Assembly (NCBI GenBank): GCA_965232485.1
Contig: OZ246975.1
Location: 2,852,001 to 2,916,000, forward strand
Length of the DNA: 64,000 nucleotides
DNA from: VXPQ01 sp965232485
Lineage (GTDB): Bacteria; Bacteroidota; Rhodothermia; Rhodothermales; VXPQ01
Direction of reading: 5' to 3'
Shown: piece after piece, positions 33,012-41,698 of the stretch
How positions within the stretch are numbered: the first letter of the stretch is position 1
Layout: every line of letters starts with the position of its first letter
The notes under the pieces: model-generated
What the model saw: only the letters and a program-made list of their open reading frames with translations
Databases searched by the model: none
Told to the model about the DNA's origin: nothing
Made by a program: the position numbers and the translations under genes

Positions 33012-33117
33012 GGCTCGAAAACTGGGTATTGCCCCTGAATTTTCGTATATTCGCATTCGAAAATTGGCAGGTCGGCGGCCCATGAGGTTTTGTCTCTCTT
33101 TGAGGAGAGGATAACGC

Positions 33118-34206
33118 GTGGAATGTTGTTTTTACCTGGAAAACAAGCAAACCAAACGTGGTGGTATCGTGAAGCAGTCTGCCTTGAGTCTTTTTTCTGG
33201 CGCGGGTGGGATGGACATCGGCGTGGGTCAAGCCGGTTTCGAGACGGTTTGCGCAATCGACTTTGATCCTCATTGTGCGAACACGCTCCGTCGCAACGCG
33301 CGCAAGAAGGTTATCTGGAATGTGGACGTTCGACTTGTGGACGCAGAGCGATTGCGGGATACGCTCGGGATCCGCCAAGGCGAACTGGGTTTGCTTCATG
33401 GCGGTCCGCCATGCCAGCCATTTAGTCAAATCGGGAAGCGCGGCGGAATAGACGACCCGCGCGGGATGCTGGTTTTCGAGATGATCCGGTTCGCAAAGGT
33501 TTTCCAGCCCAAGGCCGTTATGATCGAACAGGTTCCGTATTTTCTGAGAGCGAAAATGCCGGGCGGACAGCCGGCCATACATGCGCTTGCGTCGGGTTTT
33601 AAAGAGATTGGCTACAAAATGCATGTTCGCCCCCTGAACGCACTGCACTATGGGTTGCCTCAGCGCCGCGAGCGCGCCATTCTCGTATGTCTTCCGAGCG
33701 AACAGGAGAGATTTGACTTTCCGTTAGGCAATGGCGTCCGGCGAACCGTTGGCGATTCTTTGAATGACATGCCCCCCCCGGTTGAGCGGAATGAAAATCC
33801 CTTTCTGGAGAACCATATCGACATAACGCCGCCGAGGGACAGAGAACGCATTTCCTATGTGCCCGAGGGGCTCTGGCTCTCGAAATCCCCTGATGTTCCG
33901 CCGCATATCATGAAGAAGCTCACGAGAAAGGACACGACCAAGTTTCGCCGCCTGGATCGCTCGTCGTTTGCTCCTACGCTGCGTTGCGGAGAAGCTCCAT
34001 ACCATCCGACAGAAGACAGGTACATTACGCCGCGCGAAGCGGCTCGTTTGCAGGGGTTTCCCGATACGCATGTTTTTACGGGCCCTATTCGAGGCAGGAC
34101 GGGCAGCGTACGCGATCTCGACCAACATCGGCAGGTGGCTAATGCCGTTCCCCCGCCCATGGCCAAGGCGGTGGCTACAAGTATCGCCGAGGCGCTATGC
34201 CTGTAG
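33118..34206 (+). CDS. DNA (cytosine-5) methyltransferase of a type II restriction-modification pair
   Basis: 362 residues from GTG 33118, which has a good Shine-Dalgarno sequence (AGGAGAGG, 7 bases before). GTG 33169 is an alternative start closer to the conserved domain. Motif I is LSLFSGAGGMD. Motif IV is GGPPCQPFSQ with catalytic Cys99. The motif VI position reads IEQV (136-139) instead of the usual ENV. Motif VIII is LPQRRER. Motifs IX and X near the end include REAARLQGFPD and QVANAVPPPMA. It should methylate cytosine in the site cut by the partner endonuclease, whose gene overlaps the 3' end by 10 bases. Next to family A and B repeats, it looks like an acquired module. Confidence 0.93.
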   Translation: MECCFYLENKQTKRGGIVKQSALSLFSGAGGMDIGVGQAGFETVCAIDFDPHCANTLRRNARKKVIWNVDVRLVDAERLRDTLGIRQGELGLLHGGPPCQPFSQIGKRGGIDDPRGMLVFEMIRFAKVFQPKAVMIEQVPYFLRAKMPGGQPAIHALASGFKEIGYKMHVRPLNALHYGLPQRRERAILVCLPSEQERFDFPLGNGVRRTVGDSLNDMPPPVERNENPFLENHIDITPPRDRERISYVPEGLWLSKSPDVPPHIMKKLTRKDTTKFRRLDRSSFAPTLRCGEAPYHPTEDRYITPREAARLQGFPDTHVFTGPIRGRTGSVRDLDQHRQVANAVPPPMAKAVATSIAEALCL

Positions 34207-35159
34207 TCGCGGAGTTATACGGTCAGTCGCTTGAAGAGTCCGGCATGGATCTGGATATCTGCAGGCGGGCATGGTGCCCATTCACGGAATCGGTTTGCGA
34301 TGGCGGCGGTAATCGGGACATGGCGCGGGTAGAGGCCCGCGATCCCACGCTGGGGCATCTTTTCGCACAATCGCTTGGTCGCCAAACGGGTGGTTGGCTC
34401 CCCTGCGGCGTATGCTCGGTTCGCGCTGCGCATGGAAACGCATGGGCCATTTGTCCGCATCGCCTTTTTTCCTTTGGACCAGAGGGAGTAACGGATAGGC
34501 ACAATGCTATTGCCCGCAAGATTTTCAGACTTGCAGGTTTTCGACCAGGAGAGCAAGTCTCCATATGGTCCGAGATTACGCTACGCGAGAAGGGCGAGGC
34601 AGGAAGATATTTCAGTTATCGGCTGGATTATGTTCTGCGCGGCGCAGAGCCGGGCGCCCCGCCTGTCATTGTGGAAGTCATGACTTGCTCCACGTCTGGC
34701 GGGAACCGCGCGGCGGGAACGGATATCAAATCAGCATTCAAACGAGCTGTGCTGTTTGCGCATACGCCTGCAAAGGACGCGGTGAGGTGTCCTGGCGTGA
34801 ATACGCGCCAGGTATGGGCTCGCATGGCGTCTCAGCTTGTCGCCAAATCCGAGGCTGCAAATGGCTGGGGTGGGCGTGCGATATGGATAGTGCAGGACTT
34901 GTTGGCAGATTATATCCGAACGCAAACGGCGTTGCCGCTTGACGATCTGATTTCGCAGAACTGGACGCCAGATGAGGTGAACATGGTTGTGGCGAACCTG
35001 GATGGCCCGCTTGCATTGTATGCTGGTCCGATTCGTTCGAGAAACGATGATCGGAAATGCTGGCTGGAGATACTGGGTACGCCCCATCTCCCGTCGCTCG
35101 AAGCCATGACAAGGAAACTGAACGAAAAATCGCCTTTCGCCACAATGCTTGCATTGTAG
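34197..35159 (+). CDS. NotI-family type II restriction endonuclease
   Basis: 320 residues. It starts within the end of the methyltransferase gene (10-base overlap), the common layout for a restriction pair. The Cys-rich N-terminal part (CRRAWCPFTESVCDGG, LPCGVCSVRAAHGNAW, ICPHRLFSFGP) fits the metal-binding segment of NotI, which carries a four-cysteine iron site. The catalytic region probably lies around SYRLDYVLRG and PPVIVEVMTCS, a PD-(D/E)xK variant without an obvious lysine after the second acidic residue. Recognition of GCGGCCGC is possible but not proven; that octamer does occur in this window (40094, 51930). No toxin or helicase is nearby. Confidence 0.8.
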   Translation: MPVVAELYGQSLEESGMDLDICRRAWCPFTESVCDGGGNRDMARVEARDPTLGHLFAQSLGRQTGGWLPCGVCSVRAAHGNAWAICPHRLFSFGPEGVTDRHNAIARKIFRLAGFRPGEQVSIWSEITLREKGEAGRYFSYRLDYVLRGAEPGAPPVIVEVMTCSTSGGNRAAGTDIKSAFKRAVLFAHTPAKDAVRCPGVNTRQVWARMASQLVAKSEAANGWGGRAIWIVQDLLADYIRTQTALPLDDLISQNWTPDEVNMVVANLDGPLALYAGPIRSRNDDRKCWLEILGTPHLPSLEAMTRKLNEKSPFATMLAL

Positions 35160-35172
35160 AATGGGGTATGGC

Positions 35173-35199
35173 TCCTTTCGATACGCTAATCAAGGATGC
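35173..35199. repeat. Possible degenerate family A end, right of the restriction-modification genes
   Basis: TCCTTTCGATACGCTAATCA followed by AGGATGC resembles the outer ends of family A (GGTACGCTGATCAAAACC at 51823). In inverse it also resembles AGAGCATCTTTAAGG left of the module (33000-33014). It sits between the endonuclease stop and the sppA stop. Confidence 0.35.
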
Positions 35200-35216
35200 T
35201 CTCTCTACCTCTCCCC

Positions 35217-37028
35217 TTACCGCACCGCTATTTCCACAGGCATTCTCGCCTGCACCGTACCGGCGTCGCGGGCATGCGTCGCCAGGGCGCGGGCCTGATC
35301 CAGCAGTTGCCGCTCCGCAGGGGATTGGGTCCATTGCAGCCAGGTTGCCCGGCTCTTCGTCATCAGCAGGTCGCTGAAGGTCTCAAAGGGGGTTTTCGGG
35401 CGCGGCAGAATGCGCAACCGCCAGGGGCCTTCGCCCAGGTCGGCCTTGTCGGCGGCCAGCGCAATGGCGTCTTTCAACGTTCCCAGCGAATCCACCAGTC
35501 CGATATCGAGCGCATCCTCGCCGGACCACACGCGGCCTTCCGCAATGTTTCGCACCGTCGCCTCGTCCAACCCGCGATGCGTGGCTACAAGGTCGATGAA
35601 CGTATCGTACATCTCGTCTACCCAGCCCTGCAACATCTGCCGTTCGTAGGGATCCAGCGGACGAACCCCGGACAGCATGTCCGCGAAGGGGCTTGTTTGC
35701 ACGCCGTCCGTCGTAATGCCCAGTTTGTTTTCGAACGTTTTCCCGACGTCGAAAAACATGGCGAACACGCCGATGGAGCCGGTCACGCTAATCGGATCGG
35801 CGAGAATGGTTTCGCCCGCCGTCGCAATCCAGTAGCCCCCCGAAGCCGCCACGTTCCCCATGGAAATGATCACGGGTTTTTCTTCCGCGGTCCGATGAAT
35901 GGCCTGCCACATGGCGCCGGACGCCGCCGCCGATCCGCCAGGGGAATTGATGCGCACGACTACGGCTTTCACATAGTCGCTTTCCCGCGCTTCTTCCATG
36001 TCCCGCGCAAAGCTTTCCGATCCGAGCACGGTTCCGGCGATGAAATTTCCCGGGGCGCTTTTTCCGTTGAGAATGGCGCCCTCGGCGTACACCACGGCGA
36101 TCTCGCCGTCCATGTTCGTCGAACGTCCCGCCTCGGAGTTCGGCGTAAAGCCATACGACTCCAGCGACATCGTTTGCAGATCCGCCTCCGGGTCGTGGCC
36201 GAGGCGTTTTTTAATGTGCTCCAGCACGTCGTCGCGGTAGAGCAGGTCGTCGATCAGCCCGGCTTCATGGGCTTCCTTCGCCGAGAAGATGGCTTTCCGG
36301 TTCACGAGTTCGTTCAGCGCCTCGAAAGTCGTTCCCCGGCTTTCTGCAACTGCACGCAGAAACGTCCGGTTGTACGAATCCAGCAGCGCGGCGAGTTGTT
36401 CTTCGTTTTCCGGGGAGAGGTCCCGGCGCAGGTACGGCTCCACGGCGGATTTGAACGATCCCGCCCGGATGATTTGCGGCTCGACGTCGAGTTTTTCGAC
36501 CAGTCCGGCGTAGAAGAATGTCTTCATCGAAAAGCCGTTGAATTCGAACATGGCTTCCGGGGAAGCGAAGACGCTGTCGGCAGCCGACGCCAGGTAGTAG
36601 GTGGATTCCGTCATCACATAATCGTCGCTTGAGGCGAACACCGGCTTGCCGCTTTCCCGAAACCGCAACAGGGCCTTGCGGACTTCGCGGGCGCTGGCGC
36701 TCAATCCCGAAAATCCCTTGACCCGGATCCACAAGGCGTCGATCCGTTCGTCGCCCGCCGCCTTGTCCAGCGCGTCCGTGAGGCCCATCACACTGTAGTT
36801 CGACCGCCTGCCGGCAAGCTGATCAAAGGGGTCCATCGAGGCCGTTTCAGGAATGGGGCTCGCGAGATCGAATGTGAGCACCGTACCGCTGCCAACGCTT
36901 GGCGCGGCGTTGCCGGACAAGGAGAGCGCCGAAACGACGAACGCCAGAAACATGCCGATAAGAAAGAGGACGCCGAGAGCGACCAGCGTGCCCAGCGCGG
37001 CGGCGACCATATTGGAAAGAAAGCGCAT
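35217..37028 (-). CDS. sppA: Signal peptide peptidase SppA, long (67K) type
   Basis: 603 residues, the double-domain form. One N-terminal membrane segment (about 8-38) anchors it to the inner membrane with the protease outside the cytoplasm. The catalytic dyad is Lys193 in RAGSFKSAVEPY (N-terminal half) and Ser397 in GNVAASGGYW (C-terminal half). RINSPGGSAAAS before the serine is the oxyanion region. It degrades signal peptides left after protein export. Convergent with the restriction endonuclease gene and divergent from grpE. The ATG at 37028 gives the expected start. Confidence 0.95.
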   Translation of the reverse strand: MRFLSNMVAAALGTLVALGVLFLIGMFLAFVVSALSLSGNAAPSVGSGTVLTFDLASPIPETASMDPFDQLAGRRSNYSVMGLTDALDKAAGDERIDALWIRVKGFSGLSASAREVRKALLRFRESGKPVFASSDDYVMTESTYYLASAADSVFASPEAMFEFNGFSMKTFFYAGLVEKLDVEPQIIRAGSFKSAVEPYLRRDLSPENEEQLAALLDSYNRTFLRAVAESRGTTFEALNELVNRKAIFSAKEAHEAGLIDDLLYRDDVLEHIKKRLGHDPEADLQTMSLESYGFTPNSEAGRSTNMDGEIAVVYAEGAILNGKSAPGNFIAGTVLGSESFARDMEEARESDYVKAVVVRINSPGGSAAASGAMWQAIHRTAEEKPVIISMGNVAASGGYWIATAGETILADPISVTGSIGVFAMFFDVGKTFENKLGITTDGVQTSPFADMLSGVRPLDPYERQMLQGWVDEMYDTFIDLVATHRGLDEATVRNIAEGRVWSGEDALDIGLVDSLGTLKDAIALAADKADLGEGPWRLRILPRPKTPFETFSDLLMTKSRATWLQWTQSPAERQLLDQARALATHARDAGTVQARMPVEIAVR

Positions 37029-37242
37029 GACGAATCGTAAAGACCGTGCGAGGAAAGAGCGGGGAATGTATTTCTTGAAAATACGACAGCGCAGGTTCTT
37101 GTTTTCCGGCGGCTCGTTCGCCTTGCCGGGCTGCGGGTCGCCAGGGCGCGTCGTATTCTAAACATCCTTGCGTCTTGGGCGTTTTTATACGCCTTGCGTG
37201 CGAAAAAAACAGCAAAAATTTCCAAAACGGTTGTCATACGCC

Positions 37243-37842
37243 TTGAACGAGCACGATACCCATACTGTGGCGGAACCGACGGAAGACGAAGTAGCGTCGT
37301 CTGAAGCGGATCGCGCCGCCGAACTCGAAGCCGAACCCGAAACAGCAACGGCTGAAGAAACCCTTGTCGCCGAAATCGAAGCGTTGCGCGAAAAACTTCA
37401 GGCGGCGGAAGACCGCCTTTTGCGCAAGGAAGCCGAATTCAGGAATTACCGGCGCCGGACCGAGGAGGAAAAGGTCGCCCTGACGGGATTGGGCAAGCGT
37501 CTCGCGATACAGCGGTTTCTGGTCGTACTGGACGATTTCGGGCGTTCCCTTGAAGCCGCCGAACAAGTCGAGGCGCAGCAAACGGAAAAGCCTGGTCCGG
37601 TATACTATGCATTGAAGGAGGGATTCGAACTGGTGCACCGGAAAATCATGGACGAGTTGGCGAAAGAACAGGTCGAACCCATTGAGGCGGTTGGACAGCT
37701 GTTCGACGAGCAGGTGCACGAGGCGGTCATGCAGCAGAAAGTGGAAGGGACGGCGCCCGGCGTCGTGGTGGGCGAGGCGCAGAAGGGGTATCGCATGGGC
37801 GAACATATCCTGCGCCACAGCAAGGTGATCGTGTCCGCCTGA
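37243..37842 (+). CDS. grpE: Nucleotide exchange factor GrpE
   Basis: About 199 residues from TTG 37243; another in-frame TTG lies at 37168. An acidic N-terminal region is followed by a long coiled coil (EIEALREKLQAAEDRLLRKE) and the GrpE core EFRNYRRRTEEEK. LLVVLDDF-type sequence (FLVVLDDFGRSLEAA) and the C-terminal beta domain with FDEQVHEAVMQQ and GYRMGEHILRHSKVIVS follow. It releases ADP from DnaK in the heat-shock chaperone cycle. dnaJ follows 158 bases later; dnaK is not in the window. Confidence 0.94.
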   Translation: MNEHDTHTVAEPTEDEVASSEADRAAELEAEPETATAEETLVAEIEALREKLQAAEDRLLRKEAEFRNYRRRTEEEKVALTGLGKRLAIQRFLVVLDDFGRSLEAAEQVEAQQTEKPGPVYYALKEGFELVHRKIMDELAKEQVEPIEAVGQLFDEQVHEAVMQQKVEGTAPGVVVGEAQKGYRMGEHILRHSKVIVSA

Positions 37843-38000
37843 CGACGGCCTGCCGCCTCCGGCAGATTTCTCCGGGCGGGATCGTTATCTTGCGGGTGTG
37901 CGTTTTTCATGCCACCTTGGCGCGTTTTTCCGTTTTCGGCGGGTGCGGCAGGATTTTTGCGGTCCCTTCCAGGCGGACATTTCGATTCTGATCTTTTCCC

Positions 38001-39164
38001 ATGGCTACCGACTATTACGACATACTCGGCGTCGATCGCAACGCGGATGCGGATACTCTGAAGCGCGCCTTTCGGGACCAGGCGCTCAAGCACCACCCCG
38101 ACCGGAACCCCGACAATCCCGAGGCCGAGCAGAAATTCAAGGAAGCGGCCCAGGCCTACGAGGTCTTGTCCGATCCCAAAAAACGCGGGCAATACGATCG
38201 GTTCGGCCATGCCGGCGTGCATGGCAATGGCGGGGCGGGGCCCGCTGGCTTCCATGACGTCAACGACATATTCAGTGCGTTCAGCGACATTTTCGGCGGA
38301 TCGGGGACAATTTTCGACGAAATGTTCGCCGGACAGCGCCGCGAGCGCAGGCGGCCCGGCGGGCGTGCAGGCAGCGATCTTCGCATAACGCTTCCGCTTA
38401 CCCTTGAAGAAATCAGCGAGGGGGTCGAGAAGAAAATAAAAGTGCGCAAGTTTCTGGTTTGCGAACCGTGCAGCGGGACGGGCGCCGAGGCCCGCGAAGC
38501 GGGGTACGCCACATGCTCCGCCTGCAACGGCGCGGGGGAAATTCGTCAGGTTTCGCGCTCCGTGTTCGGACAATTCATCAATGTGCAGCCCTGTTCGGTA
38601 TGCCGGGGCGAAGGCCGGGTGGTGCGCGCGCCCTGCGCGTCGTGCGGCGGCGAAGGGCGCGTCAAGGGGGAGGAAACCATCTCCATCCATGTGCCGCAAG
38701 GGGTACGGGAAGGAAATTATCTGACGGTGCGCGGGGCGGGAAATGCAGGGATTCGAGGCGGGCCGGGCGGCGCGTTGCGCGTCGAGATCAAGGAAAGGCC
38801 CCACGAGCATTTCACGCGAGACGGTCTCGACATATTTCACGATTTGTACATTTCGTTTCCCGAGGCGGCGCTTGGCGGCGCTGCGGATGTTCCCACGCTG
38901 ACGGGCCGCGCGCGCCTTCAGATCGACCCGGGCGTCCAGTCCGGCAAGATTTTGCGCATGCGCGGGAAAGGACTGCCCGAATTACAGGGCGCGCGGCGCG
39001 GCGACGAAATGGTGCGGGTGCATGTATGGACGCCCGAACGCCTCACCGACGAGGAACGGACCTTGCTGTCCGGGCTGCGCGATTCGCCGTCGTTTCGCCC
39101 CCGGCCGGACCGGTCGGATCGGCACAAATCCTTCTTTAGCAAGGTCAAGGATGTGTTTACGTGA
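38001..39164 (+). CDS. dnaJ: Chaperone DnaJ
   Basis: 387 residues, canonical type I DnaJ. The J domain has YYDILGVDRNAD and the HPD motif in KHHPDRNPDN. A Gly/Phe-rich linker (NDIFSAFSDIFGGSG) follows. Four zinc-binding repeats are CEPCSGTG, CSACNGAG, CSVCRGEG and CASCGGEG. The C-terminal substrate domains include ISIHVPQGVREGNYL. It presents unfolded proteins to DnaK and stimulates its ATPase. It lies downstream of grpE in the same direction, probably in one heat-shock unit, and overlaps the flavin reductase start. Confidence 0.97.
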   Translation: MATDYYDILGVDRNADADTLKRAFRDQALKHHPDRNPDNPEAEQKFKEAAQAYEVLSDPKKRGQYDRFGHAGVHGNGGAGPAGFHDVNDIFSAFSDIFGGSGTIFDEMFAGQRRERRRPGGRAGSDLRITLPLTLEEISEGVEKKIKVRKFLVCEPCSGTGAEAREAGYATCSACNGAGEIRQVSRSVFGQFINVQPCSVCRGEGRVVRAPCASCGGEGRVKGEETISIHVPQGVREGNYLTVRGAGNAGIRGGPGGALRVEIKERPHEHFTRDGLDIFHDLYISFPEAALGGAADVPTLTGRARLQIDPGVQSGKILRMRGKGLPELQGARRGDEMVRVHVWTPERLTDEERTLLSGLRDSPSFRPRPDRSDRHKSFFSKVKDVFT

Positions 39165-39778
39165 TGGCGGACCAGGTTGATCGATGTCTTTGGGGAGATC
39201 GGAGCGGTCCGGAAACCACGCGGGACAGGGCGGAAGCCGCACCGGAAGCATCCGGCGAAACGGGCGCGGCGCTGCGCCAGGTCATGCGTCGGGCGCCGTC
39301 GCCGGTGTCCGTAGTGACGGCCTCCGACGGCCGCGAGGAGATACGCGGCGTCACCATCGGTTCGTTTACGAGCGCCTCGCTGCGCCCGCCGCTTCTTTCG
39401 TTTCATATCAGCCGAGAGGCCGGGATATACGATCTTTTGACCTGCGCCGATCAGTTTGCGTTGCACGTCTTGCACGAAGGGCAGGCCCATCTCTCGGATC
39501 GTTTCGCCGCCCCGGACATGCCGGGCGTCGAGCAATTTCGCGCCCTTGATTACCGGATTGACGCGCATGGCCTCCCCGTGCTCGCCGACGTTCTGGCGGC
39601 GCTCCTGTGTTTGCGTCATGCGGTGTACGACGCCGGGGACCATTCCATCGTGCTGGGGCGCGTTACGGATATTCGCGAGGCTGCTTCGGACAAGCGTCCC
39701 CTCGTGTATTTCGATCGTTCGTATCGCCGGGTCGGGAAAGCGGCGCAGCCCGCCTCGTTCGATCCGGTTCAATCCTGA
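39164..39778 (+). CDS. Flavin reductase-like domain protein
   Basis: 204 residues from ATG 39164 (or GTG 39161), directly overlapping the dnaJ stop. It belongs to the flavin reductase/FMN-binding split barrel family. The core reads RAPSPVSVVTASDGREEIRG, followed by IGSFTSASLRPPLLSF, the FMN-binding stretch, and FALHVLHEGQAHLSDRFA. These enzymes supply reduced flavin to a partner monooxygenase or reduce flavins in general. No monooxygenase is adjacent. The first 35 residues are poorly conserved and acidic. Confidence 0.88.
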   Translation: MADQVDRCLWGDRSGPETTRDRAEAAPEASGETGAALRQVMRRAPSPVSVVTASDGREEIRGVTIGSFTSASLRPPLLSFHISREAGIYDLLTCADQFALHVLHEGQAHLSDRFAAPDMPGVEQFRALDYRIDAHGLPVLADVLAALLCLRHAVYDAGDHSIVLGRVTDIREAASDKRPLVYFDRSYRRVGKAAQPASFDPVQS

Positions 39779-39810
39779 TCTTCCTGCGGCCGTTTCCGCC
39801 GCGTTCCGTC

Positions 39811-39834
39811 GCGCAACGCCGTCAAGCGTTGCGC
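39811..39834. terminator. Candidate bidirectional terminator hairpin
   Basis: GCGCAACGC and GCGTTGCGC form a perfect 9-base-pair stem with a CGTCAA loop between the convergent flavin reductase and DUF4342 genes. No T run follows, so its strength is uncertain. Confidence 0.4.
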
Positions 39835-39951
39835 CGCCGCGTCAATATCCGGATACGTAACGAGGCGCGCCGACGCGGGACGAGCGCGCGAACAGGGCGA
39901 GCGCGGCAGAATGGCTCCCGTTGCGACGCTCGTCCCCGGACGTTTCCCGGC

Positions 39952-40302
39952 TCAGGCTTCGCTGGGCTCTTCTGCGGGTTTTTCCGGGCTTGCCTCGGCG
40001 TCGTCCTTTGGCCGCCGCTCAATGATAACCTGGATGTCGCTGGCGAGCGATGCGAAAGCGCCAATGGCTGCGAGGGTTGGCGCAAGCATGATGGCGGCCG
40101 CGGCGCCTCCGACGCCAATGACCAGCGGAAATTCCATCACGGTCCGGTTGTCCTTTTGCACCAGAATGCGCCGGGCGGTTCCTTCCTCAATGGCGTCGCG
40201 GACCCGGTCGATCAGCTGATTGCCCCTGATTTTGATTTTTTCGAGCGTTTCCCGGGAGAAATCGTTCAAGTCCTGTTGTACGTCGTTCAAGTTGTTTTGC
40301 AT
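39952..40302 (-). CDS. DUF4342 domain protein
   Basis: 116 residues from ATG 40302; the frame stays open to 40395. The DUF4342 core reads KIRGNQLIDRVRDAIEEGTA then RRILVQKDNRTVMEFPLVIG, followed by a hydrophobic segment (AAAAIMLAPTLAAIGAFASL). The C-terminal tail is acidic and rich in Glu, Pro and Ala. Proteins of this family are small, likely membrane-associated, and have no known function. It is convergent with the flavin reductase gene and divergent from the acyltransferase gene. Confidence 0.8.
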   Translation of the reverse strand: MQNNLNDVQQDLNDFSRETLEKIKIRGNQLIDRVRDAIEEGTARRILVQKDNRTVMEFPLVIGVGGAAAAIMLAPTLAAIGAFASLASDIQVIIERRPKDDAEASPEKPAEEPSEA

Positions 40303-40450
40303 GTCGTTCGGTTGTTTTTGGAGGTATGGCGATGGCGCCCTGCGAATAATGCGAAAAAACGCCCCGGATACGTAATTCCCTACGTATGGGCGCACGATAA
40401 GTTACGCGAACAGGGAATGAAAGCGGGAATTTTCCGTGACGCGCCATACA

Positions 40451-40484
40451 GCCTCTGAACTTTGCGGACTTAACCAGAGTATCC
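40451..40484. repeat. Dispersed repeat family A hairpin, copy 4
   Basis: GCCTCTGAACTTTGCGGACT followed by TAACCAGAGTATCC matches the hairpin core and the outer end TATCC of family A. It lies 54 bases before the acyltransferase ATG, so it sits in the promoter region. Confidence 0.7.
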
Positions 40485-40537
40485 TTTTATTAGAGATATT
40501 TTGCGTACGGTCGCAACAAGCATCGCTCCGAAATCTC

Positions 40538-41308
40538 ATGCATCGGCAACATTCCGGCGGATTCGCTCCCGACGGTACATTTGCGACGTGGATCGCCCGG
40601 TTGCATTTCCTGTGGTTTCTTGCGGCGGCGGCGCTCTGGACCATCGTTATGGCCGTGGTGCAACTGACTACGCATCAGGTCTGGCCCACCGCGCATAATT
40701 TCAAGCGGAACGGGCGGGCGTGGGGCGGCGTCATCCTGGGTTTGAGCGGCATTCGGGTGCAGGTCACGGACCGGGCCGGGATCGACAGGGACGGTCCGGC
40801 CGTATTCATATGCAATCACCAGAATTTGCTGGACATTCTCGCCTTGAGCGCCGCGCTTCCATATTCCTTCGGGTTTCTCGCCAAAACGGAATTGGCCAAA
40901 GTGCCTTTTTTGGGGTTCGCCATACGCAATTCGGCGTCGGTTTTCATAGACCGGAGCCATCCGCGGAGCGCCGTGGAGAGCCTGCGCAAAGCGGGAGAAC
41001 GTATTCGCGGCGGCAATTCGGTCCTCGTGTTCGCCGAGGGAACCCGCTCGCACGGGCCCCATCTTCAGCCGTTTCGGAAGGGAGCGTTTTCCCTCGCGGT
41101 GGAGGCGGGCGTTCCGATAGCGCCCGTAACGATTGTGGACGGGTATCGGCTGCTGCACGAAAAAAAACGGTTGTTGCGGGGGGGCGCGTTGCGCATGGTC
41201 GTTGGATCGACTATTTCCCTCGAAGGGAAGACGCGCCGGGACATTCCCGCGCTGATGGAGTTTGTGCGCGAGCGCCTTGCCGAGCCGCTGGCCGCCGTTT
41301 CCGACTGA
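40538..41308 (+). CDS. 1-acyl-sn-glycerol-3-phosphate acyltransferase (PlsC-like)
   Basis: 256 residues from ATG 40538. One or two N-terminal membrane segments (about 22-42) are followed by the acyltransferase motifs: CNHQNLLD (motif I, His and Asp), FIDRSHPRSA (motif II) and FAEGTRS (motif III), then VPIAPVTIV (motif IV). It adds the second acyl chain in phosphatidic acid synthesis at the inner membrane. gatC follows 31 bases later. A family A hairpin is directly upstream. Confidence 0.92.
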   Translation: MHRQHSGGFAPDGTFATWIARLHFLWFLAAAALWTIVMAVVQLTTHQVWPTAHNFKRNGRAWGGVILGLSGIRVQVTDRAGIDRDGPAVFICNHQNLLDILALSAALPYSFGFLAKTELAKVPFLGFAIRNSASVFIDRSHPRSAVESLRKAGERIRGGNSVLVFAEGTRSHGPHLQPFRKGAFSLAVEAGVPIAPVTIVDGYRLLHEKKRLLRGGALRMVVGSTISLEGKTRRDIPALMEFVRERLAEPLAAVSD

Positions 41309-41339
41309 TTTTTCGCCGTTCCATACGAGATTTTCATAC

Positions 41340-41627
41340 ATGGCCGTTACCACAGAACAAGTGCGATACATTGCTTCGCTGGCCCGGCTTCGCTTTACCG
41401 AAGAGGAAGAAGCGCGGCTGGCCCGGGAAATGAGCGAGGTGCTCGATTACGTAGCGAAGCTGGGGGAACTCGACGTCGAAGGCGTTCCGACGATGTCGCA
41501 CGTGCTGGATATGCGTAACGTGTTCCGGGAAGACCAGGCCCATGCGCGCATTTCGCACGAAGAAGCACTCCGGGGCGCGCCCGAAGCGGACGCTTCGTAT
41601 TTCCGCGTTCCCAAAGTAATCGAATAG
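41340..41627 (+). CDS. gatC: Aspartyl/glutamyl-tRNA amidotransferase subunit C
   Basis: 95 residues, normal for GatC. It contains VRYIASLARLRFTEEEEARL, LDYVAKLGELDVEGVPTMSH and the C-terminal GAPEADASYFRVPKVIE, all family signatures. It stabilises the GatAB amidotransferase that converts misacylated Glu-tRNA-Gln or Asp-tRNA-Asn. gatA and gatB are not in the window. ATG 41340 chosen; an upstream frame to 41262 lies inside the acyltransferase gene. Confidence 0.95.
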   Translation: MAVTTEQVRYIASLARLRFTEEEEARLAREMSEVLDYVAKLGELDVEGVPTMSHVLDMRNVFREDQAHARISHEEALRGAPEADASYFRVPKVIE

Positions 41628-41698
41628 CGTATTCCAAAGGGATTTTTCAGCCGGGTACGAACGCTCATTTACATTTATCGAGGAACACATTTTCGACT

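Noticed and set aside
31456..33648. 730-codon minus-strand frame over the DUF4105 repeat and methyltransferase genes
   Set aside because: Its repeats (LARGGSGRG type) are the antisense of the ARQAPSA repeat, and it runs over two well-supported genes.
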